From assembly GCA_048262455.1 (NCBI GenBank), contig JBLXFD010000001.1, positions 1-64,000 on the forward strand: a stretch of DNA of 64,000 bases, in the 5' to 3' direction. The position numbers and the translations under genes are program-made. Positions within the stretch are counted from its first letter, which is position 1; each line of letters begins with the position of its first letter. This stretch comes from Psychromarinibacter sp048262455 (GTDB lineage: Bacteria > Pseudomonadota > Alphaproteobacteria > Rhodobacterales > Rhodobacteraceae). The notes under the pieces are model-generated. The model was given only the letters and a program-made list of their open reading frames with translations, had not been told where the DNA came from and did no database searches. Of this stretch, positions 16,115-23,675 are shown in pieces.

Positions 16115-19100
16115 AATCCAACCTCGTACTACGCCCGTCTGTGGCGGGCTCCGTGGTGACCTGTCCCCCCAGACCAGCGGCAGCAAGTCCGATCAGTGTC
16201 GATCCAAATCCGGCGTCACCTTCCCGTTCGAGTTTAACTGGTTGGGAATAAATTTCGTTCCATCGAAGCGAGATTTTTTTTACGCCCTCGCGGAACCACC
16301 GCACGTCGAGCCGTCCCTCTATGGGTCCGAGCACCCCGTATTTGGCAGCATTCGTTGCCCATTCGTGCATCAGCAGCGACAGCGCGGTCAGCTCTTCGGG
16401 GCTGAGCCGGACCTCGGGGCCCTCGATGCTGATGGTGCCCTCGCGCTCATAGGGCGCCACCGCGGCGCGGATCGTCGCCTCCAGCGTCACCTCGCCAACA
16501 ACGGCCGAGCGCTGGGTCATGTCGTGCGACCGCGCCAGTGCCTCGATCCGCCGTTCCAGGCTTTCCATCAGTTCGGGCACGTCGCGGGCGGAGCGGCCGG
16601 CGAGGCGCGCGATGCTGACGATGATCGCGAACATGTTTTTGACCCGGTGGTTCATCTCCCGGATCATCAGGTCGCGCAGGCGGCGGGCCTCGAGTTCGTC
16701 GGTGACGTCGAACACCATGCCCAGCGTCCGCCCGTGGCGGCCCGCCTGCACCCGGCGGCCGACGCATCGCAGCGCGCGCGGGCCGTCCCCTTCTTCCAGC
16801 ATCACGGTGATGTCGAAGCTGTCGCCATCGGCGCACATGCCGCGCAGGGCGGCGTCGAAGTCGCGGCGGTCGTCCCGCGCCACCCGGCGCAGGATCTGCG
16901 GCAGCGACAGCGGGCTGGCGTCCTTTGCAAGGCCCAGCAGCCGCAGGCCGGTGCGGTTCAGGTCCACCAGCCCCTCGTCGCCGCGGTATTCCCAGATCCC
17001 GAGGTTCGCCACCTCCAGCGCCAGGCGCAGCCGCTCTCCCTCGTGGTCCAGCGCGTCCTGCAGGCGCAGCGCGTCGGTCAGCTCGGTCAGCACCAGCACC
17101 GCGCCGGAGCCGGCGCCGTCGGGGTCGAAATAGGGGGTGACCGCCAGCGACCACTCCCGCTCGCCGCTGCGTTCGGAGACCCGCAGGGTCTGCGGCTTGC
17201 CGTCCGCCATCACCTGCGTCACGGCCGAAAGGATCTGGTCTGTCTCGGCCAGCGTTCCCGTCACCTCGGCCAGCGGCCGGTCGCGATCGCCGCGGCGGAA
17301 CGGGTAGATCGCCAGCGCCGCGTCGGTGTAGTTGCGGATCCGCATCCGCTGGTCCAGCACGATCAGCGGCAGGGTGGTGGAGGCGAAGATGTTGGACAGG
17401 TCGGCATTGGCCACCGACAGCTCGTCCACCTTGTTCTTCAGCTCGTCGTTGACGGTGGTAAGCTCCTCGTTGGTGGACTGAAGCTCCTCGTTCATCGACA
17501 TCATTTCTTCGTTGGAGCTTTTCAGCTCCTCGTTCGCCGTCTCGAGTTCCTCCACCGTGGTGTGCAGCCGCGAGCGGGTGGCGCGCAGCTCTTCCTCCAG
17601 CGACTGGACGTGGCTGTCGGAGGGCGTGACCTCTTCCAGGTCCTCCTCCTCCCAGGCCTCGGCGTCGCCGCGGGCCTCGAAGCGGTCCTTCTCGCGGAAG
17701 ACCAGCAGCAGCGTGCCGTCGGGGAAGGGGTCGGCGATCAGGTCGAAGGTCTGCACCCCGAACTCGGAATGCGCGCGCAGGTCGCGGGTGATGACCTTGC
17801 GCCGGCGGCGCGTGGCCTCGCGGATGATCGCCGACACCGCCTCTCGCAGGCCGGCGCGGGCGATGGACTGGGCGTGCTGCGGCTCGCGCTCGGCCGGGGT
17901 GAATTCCAGGAACTTGCCCAGCCGGCCCGTGGAGCCCAGCACCTGCCCGCTGTCGTTCACGTGCAGGGCGGCGGGGGCGTAGCCGTGCAGCACCTTGGCG
18001 GCCACGTCGTATTCCGACCACTGCTGCGGCGGCGCGTCCTCCTCGGCCCGGCGCGGGCGGCTTTTGCGCCAGTCGCCGCCGGGACGCAGACTGATGGGGT
18101 ATTCCGGCCGCGCCTGGTTGCGGCGGAAGATCCGCGCCTTGGGGTCGAGCGGGCGGAACAGGTTGGTGTAGCGGCCCAGCGTCTCGGAGGGGCCCAGGAA
18201 AAGGTAGCCTCCCGGCCGCACCGCGTAGTGGAACAGCGGCAGCGCCACGTCCTGCAGCTTGTCGCCGAAGTAGATCAGCAGGTTGCGGCAGGCCAGCAGG
18301 TCGATGTTGGAAAACGGCGGGTCGCGCACCACCGAGTGCACCGAGATGCGCACCATCTCGCGGATCCGCTTCGACACCTGGAACTTGCCGTCGCGGCCCA
18401 CGGTAAAACGGTCGCGGAAGGACTCGGGGATGTCGGCCAGCGCCGCGTGGCGGTACAGCCCCTCGCGGGCGATGCCCAGCATCTGCTGGTCGATGTCGGT
18501 GGCGAAGATCTGCACGGCGACCGTGGCCTCCTGCGCCTCCTGCTCTGCCGCGAAGAGCATGGCGAGGGAATAGGCCTCTTCGCCGCTGGAGCATCCGGGC
18601 ACCCAGACCCGCACCTCCGGCGGCTCGCCCGCCTCGCCGATGCCGCGCTCTGCCGCCTCGGCGACCAGCGGGGCGACCACCCGGCTGCGCAGGGTCTCGA
18701 AGTGCTGGGGGTCGCGGAAGAAGCGGGTGACGTTGATCAGCAGCTCGCTGAACAGCGCGGTGCACTCGGACTCTTCGCGGCGGATGTGCTGCAGGTACTC
18801 GTTGGCATCCTTCAGCCCCAGCACCTGGATGCGCCGCTGGATGCGCCGCACGAGGGTCGACCGCTTGTAGCCGGAGAAATCGTGCCCGCAGGACCGCCGC
18901 AGCACCGCCGTGACGTCGGCGATGCTTTCCTCCACCGTGCGCTCCACCTGCGCGCTGCCGCTGTGGGCGCTGTGGGCGTAGAACTGCTCGATGCAGGCGA
19001 TGATCTGGTCGGGGGGGCGGACGAAATCCACCAGCCCGGTGCGCTCTGCCGAGACGGGCATGCCGTCGTACTTGGCGGTCCCCGGTTCCTGCGACAGGCA

Positions 19101-19598
19101 CAGGCCGCCGTGTTCCTTGATCGCCCGCAGGCCGGTGCTGCCGTCGGCGCCGGTGCCGGAGAGGATGACGCAGGCGGCGTGGCGGCCCTGGTCCTCGGCG
19201 AGGCTTTCGAAGAAATCGTCGATCGGTCGGCGCAGCCCGCGCGGCTCGGTGAACTCGGTTAGCCGCAGCACCCCGTCCTCCACCGCCATGCCCTTGCCAG
19301 GGGGGATGATGTAGACGCTGCCGCGCTGCACCCGCTGGCCGTCCTCGGCCTGGGCCACGCTCAGTTCGGTGTGCCGGCTCAGCAGTTCGGCCAGCAGGCT
19401 CTCGTGGTTCGGGTCCAGGTGCTGGATCACCACGTAGGCCAGGTTCGCCTCGCGCCGCGCCTCGGCCAGCATCTCGCGGATCGCCTCGAGCCCGCCGGCG
19501 GAGGCGCCGATGCCGACGATGAACACCCGCTCCATATCGTCATCGGCCCGGGGGGTAGCGCCGGGAGGGGCCCCGGCAGATGCGTCCTCGTCGGTCAC
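16095..19598 (-). CDS. CheB-CheR-PAS-HWE/HisKA_2 hybrid sensor kinase
   Basis: Large cytoplasmic signalling protein of 1167 aa. In order: CheB methylesterase (about 20-200; GASAGG active-site Ser and SGTGADG), CheR methyltransferase (about 215-480; SAM motif VPGCSSGEE), a Glu/Asn-rich coiled coil (about 655-725), two PAS-like domains (about 725-970), and a C-terminal HWE/HisKA_2 kinase (phosphoacceptor in MNHRVKN near 983; N-box EWATNAAKYG near 1085; G-box GFGSTLIGL). The GTG at 19598 is preferred over a TTG six bases earlier because GGAG is then eight bases upstream. The last 100 codons are richer in A/T than the rest. Kinases of this class often feed the PhyR-NepR-EcfG pathway, but no PhyR is in view. 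Confidence 0.9.
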   Translation of the reverse strand: MTDEDASAGAPPGATPRADDDMERVFIVGIGASAGGLEAIREMLAEARREANLAYVVIQHLDPNHESLLAELLSRHTELSVAQAEDGQRVQRGSVYIIPPGKGMAVEDGVLRLTEFTEPRGLRRPIDDFFESLAEDQGRHAACVILSGTGADGSTGLRAIKEHGGLCLSQEPGTAKYDGMPVSAERTGLVDFVRPPDQIIACIEQFYAHSAHSGSAQVERTVEESIADVTAVLRRSCGHDFSGYKRSTLVRRIQRRIQVLGLKDANEYLQHIRREESECTALFSELLINVTRFFRDPQHFETLRSRVVAPLVAEAAERGIGEAGEPPEVRVWVPGCSSGEEAYSLAMLFAAEQEAQEATVAVQIFATDIDQQMLGIAREGLYRHAALADIPESFRDRFTVGRDGKFQVSKRIREMVRISVHSVVRDPPFSNIDLLACRNLLIYFGDKLQDVALPLFHYAVRPGGYLFLGPSETLGRYTNLFRPLDPKARIFRRNQARPEYPISLRPGGDWRKSRPRRAEEDAPPQQWSEYDVAAKVLHGYAPAALHVNDSGQVLGSTGRLGKFLEFTPAEREPQHAQSIARAGLREAVSAIIREATRRRRKVITRDLRAHSEFGVQTFDLIADPFPDGTLLLVFREKDRFEARGDAEAWEEEDLEEVTPSDSHVQSLEEELRATRSRLHTTVEELETANEELKSSNEEMMSMNEELQSTNEELTTVNDELKNKVDELSVANADLSNIFASTTLPLIVLDQRMRIRNYTDAALAIYPFRRGDRDRPLAEVTGTLAETDQILSAVTQVMADGKPQTLRVSERSGEREWSLAVTPYFDPDGAGSGAVLVLTELTDALRLQDALDHEGERLRLALEVANLGIWEYRGDEGLVDLNRTGLRLLGLAKDASPLSLPQILRRVARDDRRDFDAALRGMCADGDSFDITVMLEEGDGPRALRCVGRRVQAGRHGRTLGMVFDVTDELEARRLRDLMIREMNHRVKNMFAIIVSIARLAGRSARDVPELMESLERRIEALARSHDMTQRSAVVGEVTLEATIRAAVAPYEREGTISIEGPEVRLSPEELTALSLLMHEWATNAAKYGVLGPIEGRLDVRWFREGVKKISLRWNEIYSQPVKLEREGDAGFGSTLIGLAAAGLGGQVTTEPATDGRSTRLDFDITKK

Positions 19599-19893
19599 GC
19601 GCAACGCTCCGACGAGAGCACCTGCTTTCCGGTAAAGCCGGACGGTGCGGCGGGCCGGGGCCCCGAAAATCTGTCTCGCAGTTGAAAAGTTGTTGCGGCC
19701 TTCGCCTTGAAAGCGGTGTCCATGGTCGTCTCCGTCTCGTCTCAGGGGAAAGTGATAGCGCGCGGAGCCGCGGGAACAATGGTTGTTCAGTTCACGCCGA
19801 AGTCAGGGGCGGGGCAGGGGCGGCTTGACCGGGCCGGCGCCGCGCTGGCACAGAGGGCGCGACCCCGTTCTTTCGCCAAGAAGGACCCCAGGA

Positions 19894-21393
19894 ATGCAGA
19901 TCCCCGCCCCCCTTCGCGATGCCGGCCTGACTGAGGCCGATCTTTCCGGCGGCACCCTCGAGGTGCGCTCGCCCATCGACGGCGCGCGGCTGGCGCAGGT
20001 GGCACAAACCGCCGTGGCCGACATGCCCGCCGTCATCGCCCGCGCTAGCGAGGCCTTCACCGCCTGGCGCGCGGTCCCGGCCCCCCGGCGGGGCGAGCTG
20101 GTGCGGCTGCTGGGCGAGGAACTGCGCGCCGCCAAGGCGGCGCTGGGCGGGATCGTGACGCTGGAGGCGGGCAAGATCACCTCGGAGGGGCTGGGCGAGG
20201 TGCAGGAGATGATCGACATCTGCGACTTCGCCGTGGGCCTGTCGCGGCAGCTTTACGGGCTGACCATCGCCTCCGAGCGGCCGGGCCACCGGATGGCCGA
20301 GACATGGCACCCCATCGGCCCCGTCGCTGTGATCACCGCCTTCAACTTCCCCGTCGCCCCCTGGGCGTGGAACGCGGCGCTGGCGCTGGTCTGCGGCGAC
20401 CCGGTGATCTGGAAGCCCTCCGAGAAGACGCCGCTGACCGCGCTGGCCTGCCTGCGGATCTTCGAGCGCGCGCTGGCCCGCTTCGGCGACGCGCCCGAGG
20501 GGCTGCTGCAGGTCGTCGTCGGCGGCCCCGAGGTGGGCGAGGCGCTGGTGGACGCGCCGGAGATCCCCGTGGTCTCGGCCACCGGATCGTGCCGCATGGG
20601 CGGCATCGTGGGGCCGCGGGTGGCGGGGCGCTTTGGCCGGGCGATCCTGGAACTGGGGGGCAACAACGCGATGATCGTGGCGCCCTCGGCGGACCTCGAC
20701 ATGGCGGTGCGCGCCATCGTGTTTTCCGCCGTGGGCACCGCCGGGCAGCGCTGCACCTCGCTGCGCCGGCTGATCGTGCACCGCGACATCCGCGCCGACC
20801 TGGTGGCGCGGCTGAAGAAGGCCTACGCCTCCCTTCGCATCGGCGATCCGCGCGAGGAGGGCACGCTGGTAGGCCCGCTGATCGACGCGGCGGCGCTGGA
20901 GCGGATGGAGGCCGCGTTGGACCAGGTGCGCGCCGAGGGCGCCACGGTGCACGGCGGCGGCGCGGTGACCGAGGGCGTGCCTTCGGGCGGCACCTACGCG
21001 CGCCCGGCGATCGTCGAGATGCCATCCCAGACCGAGCAGGTGCGCGCCGAGACCTTCGCGCCGATCCTCTACGTGATGGAGTACGACACGCTCGACCAGG
21101 CCATCGCGCTGCAGAACGACGTGCCGCAGGGCCTGTCCTCCTGCATCTTCACCCTCGACCTGCGCGAGGCAGAGACCTTCCTGTCCGCCGCCGGGTCCGA
21201 CTGCGGTATCGCCAACGTCAACATCGGCCCCTCGGGCGCCGAGATCGGCGGTGCCTTCGGCGGCGAGAAGGAGACCGGCGGCGGGCGCGAAAGCGGGTCG
21301 GACGCCTGGAAGGGCTACATGCGGCGGCAGACCTCGACGGTAAACTATTCCGCCGAACTGCCGCTGGCGCAGGGGGTCCGCTTCGACATATGA
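19894..21393 (+). CDS. ALDH7-type aldehyde dehydrogenase
   Basis: NAD(P)-dependent aldehyde dehydrogenase of 499 aa. Catalytic Cys about 287 (GQRCTSLRR) and general base Glu about 253 (LELGGNN); NAD-site segment AFNFPVAPWAWN. The sequence is closest in appearance to the ALDH7 group: alpha-aminoadipic semialdehyde / piperideine-6-carboxylate dehydrogenase of lysine catabolism (AmaB, ALDH7A1). ATG is preceded by AAGGACC and AGGA. It lies 146 bases before the formate dehydrogenase genes on the same strand; a functional link is not obvious. Confidence 0.88.
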   Translation: MQIPAPLRDAGLTEADLSGGTLEVRSPIDGARLAQVAQTAVADMPAVIARASEAFTAWRAVPAPRRGELVRLLGEELRAAKAALGGIVTLEAGKITSEGLGEVQEMIDICDFAVGLSRQLYGLTIASERPGHRMAETWHPIGPVAVITAFNFPVAPWAWNAALALVCGDPVIWKPSEKTPLTALACLRIFERALARFGDAPEGLLQVVVGGPEVGEALVDAPEIPVVSATGSCRMGGIVGPRVAGRFGRAILELGGNNAMIVAPSADLDMAVRAIVFSAVGTAGQRCTSLRRLIVHRDIRADLVARLKKAYASLRIGDPREEGTLVGPLIDAAALERMEAALDQVRAEGATVHGGGAVTEGVPSGGTYARPAIVEMPSQTEQVRAETFAPILYVMEYDTLDQAIALQNDVPQGLSSCIFTLDLREAETFLSAAGSDCGIANVNIGPSGAEIGGAFGGEKETGGGRESGSDAWKGYMRRQTSTVNYSAELPLAQGVRFDI

Positions 21394-21539
21394 GGCGTCG
21401 CGGACGGGTGCGGAAGTGCCGTGCCCGCGCCGCCGGCCCCGCGCCGGAACACGTAGAACCGCCTGGACGGCGCCGGGTCCGCCGGTTTGACGCCGCCGCC
21501 GCCCGGTGCCACTCTGCGCCCCGGGTCCCGAGGGAGACG

Positions 21540-23294
21540 ATGATGGCACCGCTCGACGCGCCCAAGGGCGTCTGGAAATCCGGCCGCGGCCGGGGCCGCG
21601 CCACCCCCAAGGGGCGGCAGCTGGACGACGCCGCGCTGGCCGAGGTACAGGACCTGCTGCAGGGCCGCCCGCGCCGCCGCGACCTGCTGATCGAGCACCT
21701 GCACCTGCTGCAGGACGCCTTCGGCCACCTATCGGCCGCCAACGTACGCGCGTTGGCCGAGGAGATGCGCCTGTCCCAGGCCGAGGTCTACGAGACCGCC
21801 AGCTTCTACGCCCATTTCGACCTGGTGAAGGAAGACGAGGCGCCGCCGCCGGCGCTGACCGTACGGGTCTGCGACTCGCTGTCCTGCGAGCTGGCGGGCG
21901 CCGGGGCGCTGAAGGCGGCGCTGGAACAGGGGCTGGACCCCGCCGAGGTCCGGGTGCTGCGCGCCCCCTGCATGGGCCGCTGCGACACCGCCCCGGTCTG
22001 CGAGCTGGGGCACAACCACGTGGACAACGCCACGCCCGACAAGGTGCAGGCCGCCATCGCCGCGGGCGACACCCACGCGCACCTGCCGGGGTACGAGGAC
22101 CTTGCCGCCTACCGCGCGGCGGGCGGCTACGCGGTGCTGCAGGACCTGCGCCGGGGCGGCGACTGGGAGGCGGTGCAGCAGACCGTGGCCGACAGCGGCC
22201 TGCGCGGGCTGGGCGGCGCCGGCTTTCCCAGCGGCAAGAAGTGGGGCTTCGTGCGCGCCAATCCCGGCCCGCGCTACCTGGCCGTCAACGGCGACGAGGG
22301 CGAGCCGGGGACCTTCAAGGACCGCTACTACCTGGAACGCACCCCCCACCTGATGCTCGAGGGCATGCTGATCGCCGCCTGGGCGGTGGAGGCCGCGCGC
22401 TGCTACGTCTACATGCGCGACGAGTACCCGGCGGTGCTGGAGATCCTGCGCCGCGAGATCGCCGCGCTGGAGGCGGCGGGCCTTGTCGAGCCCGGCTTCA
22501 TCGAGCTGCGGCGCGGGGCAGGGGCCTACATCTGCGGCGAGGAATCCGCGATGCTGGAATCCATCGAGGGTAAGCGCGGCCTGCCGCGCCACCGGCCGCC
22601 TTACGTGGCGCAGGCCGGGCTCTGGGGCCAGCCGACGCTGGTGCACAACGTCGAGACGCTGCACTGGATCGCCCGGGTCTGCCGCGAGGGGCCGGAGGTG
22701 CTGAACACCGTCGAACACAACGGCCGCCGCGGGCTGCGCAGCTATTCCGTCTCGGGCCGGGTAGCGGCGCCGGGGGTCTACCTGCTACCCGCCGGGTCCA
22801 CTTTGCGCGACGTGATCGCGGCGGCCGGCGGCATGGCCGAGGGGCACCGGCTGATGGGCTACCAGCCCGGCGGGCCTTCGTCGGGGCTGCTGCCCGCCTC
22901 GATGGACGACATCCCGCTGGACTTCGACACGCTGCAGCCCCACGGCAGCTTCATCGGCTCGGCCGCCGTGGTGGTCCTGTCGCACCGCGACAGCGCCCGG
23001 GAGGCGGCGCTGAATATGCTACGGTTCTTCGAGGACGAAAGCTGCGGGCAATGCACGCCTTGCCGGGTGGGCTGCGAGAAGGCGGTCAAGCTGATGCAGG
23101 CCGAGACCTGGGACGCAGCGCTGCTGGAGGACCTCTGCGAGGTCATGGCGGACGCCTCGATCTGCGGGCTGGGGCAGGCGGCGCCGAACCCGATCCGGCT
23201 GGTGCTGAAGCATTTCGCCGGGGACGTGGGGCACGTGCCCCCGGAGGACGGCTACGACAGCGCGCAGGCGCTGGAGCGGAGGGAGCAGGGGTGA
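21540..23294 (+). CDS. NAD-dependent formate dehydrogenase beta subunit (NuoE-NuoF fusion)
   Basis: 584 aa fusion of a NuoE-like thioredoxin-fold [2Fe-2S] domain (about 30-175; Cys in CDSLSC and APCMGRC) and a NuoF-like domain (about 215-560) with FMN motifs GLGGAGFPSGKKW and NGDEGEPGT and [4Fe-4S] ligands in ESCGQCTPC plus SICG. It passes electrons from the alpha subunit to NAD+. The architecture matches the beta subunit of the heterodimeric soluble formate dehydrogenase FDH1 of Methylorubrum extorquens, rather than the separate FdsG and FdsB of Rhodobacter capsulatus. Two adjacent ATGs (21540, 21543) follow an AGGGAG site; either may be used. The alpha-subunit gene follows after an unusually long 381-base gap. 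Confidence 0.9.
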   Translation: MMAPLDAPKGVWKSGRGRGRATPKGRQLDDAALAEVQDLLQGRPRRRDLLIEHLHLLQDAFGHLSAANVRALAEEMRLSQAEVYETASFYAHFDLVKEDEAPPPALTVRVCDSLSCELAGAGALKAALEQGLDPAEVRVLRAPCMGRCDTAPVCELGHNHVDNATPDKVQAAIAAGDTHAHLPGYEDLAAYRAAGGYAVLQDLRRGGDWEAVQQTVADSGLRGLGGAGFPSGKKWGFVRANPGPRYLAVNGDEGEPGTFKDRYYLERTPHLMLEGMLIAAWAVEAARCYVYMRDEYPAVLEILRREIAALEAAGLVEPGFIELRRGAGAYICGEESAMLESIEGKRGLPRHRPPYVAQAGLWGQPTLVHNVETLHWIARVCREGPEVLNTVEHNGRRGLRSYSVSGRVAAPGVYLLPAGSTLRDVIAAAGGMAEGHRLMGYQPGGPSSGLLPASMDDIPLDFDTLQPHGSFIGSAAVVVLSHRDSAREAALNMLRFFEDESCGQCTPCRVGCEKAVKLMQAETWDAALLEDLCEVMADASICGLGQAAPNPIRLVLKHFAGDVGHVPPEDGYDSAQALERREQG

Positions 23295-23379
23295 CGAACT
23301 CTGGCGGAGAGGCTGGCCACGATGGCCAAGGCGTCGGGAAGGTGCGCTCCGTTCGACCCCTGTCGCCCGGCCGCAGGCC

Positions 23380-23635
23380 GGGCAGCGCCCGACCCTCCCC
23401 CCGGGAGGGCGCATCGTGGACGTCCCGCACCGAACGCCAGGTTTGCTGCGTGACGGCGGCGCGACGACCTTGTTCGTGGCATGCGCCCTCCCAGGGTCGG
23501 GCGCTGCCCTTCTTCCTCCGCTCATCCTGTAGCAGCGCACGCCGGAACTCCGCCCGTTCCCGCCTCAAACGGTCCCCCGGACCTTTCGCCGCTGCGCGGA
23601 CCGGCGGGAACCTCTCCCAGGCTCGGGCGCTGCCC
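23380..23635. repeat. Intergenic inverted repeat with an extra copy, between fdh beta and alpha
   Basis: The gap 23295-23675 holds no gene. The arm at 23380-23414 is the reverse complement of 23481-23509 apart from one 6-base insertion, giving roughly 29 paired bases around a 66-base loop. The core TCGGGCGCTGCCC occurs again in direct orientation at 23614-23635. In RNA the first two copies would form a strong stem-loop between two co-directional genes, which could stabilise or end part of the transcript. Confidence 0.7.
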
Positions 23636-23675
23636 TCCTCTCCCTGCTCCACCTCCTCCGCAAAGGCCCGCTGAC

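Noticed and set aside
15726..19262. 1178-residue open frame on the plus strand opposite the sensor kinase
   Set aside because: Antisense shadow caused by G/C-biased codons; His/Gln/Ala-rich with no domain, while the minus strand encodes complete CheB, CheR, PAS and kinase motifs.
23380..23635. Inverted repeats considered as ends of an insertion sequence
   Set aside because: Only a 66-base loop without a transposase frame and no target-site duplication seen.
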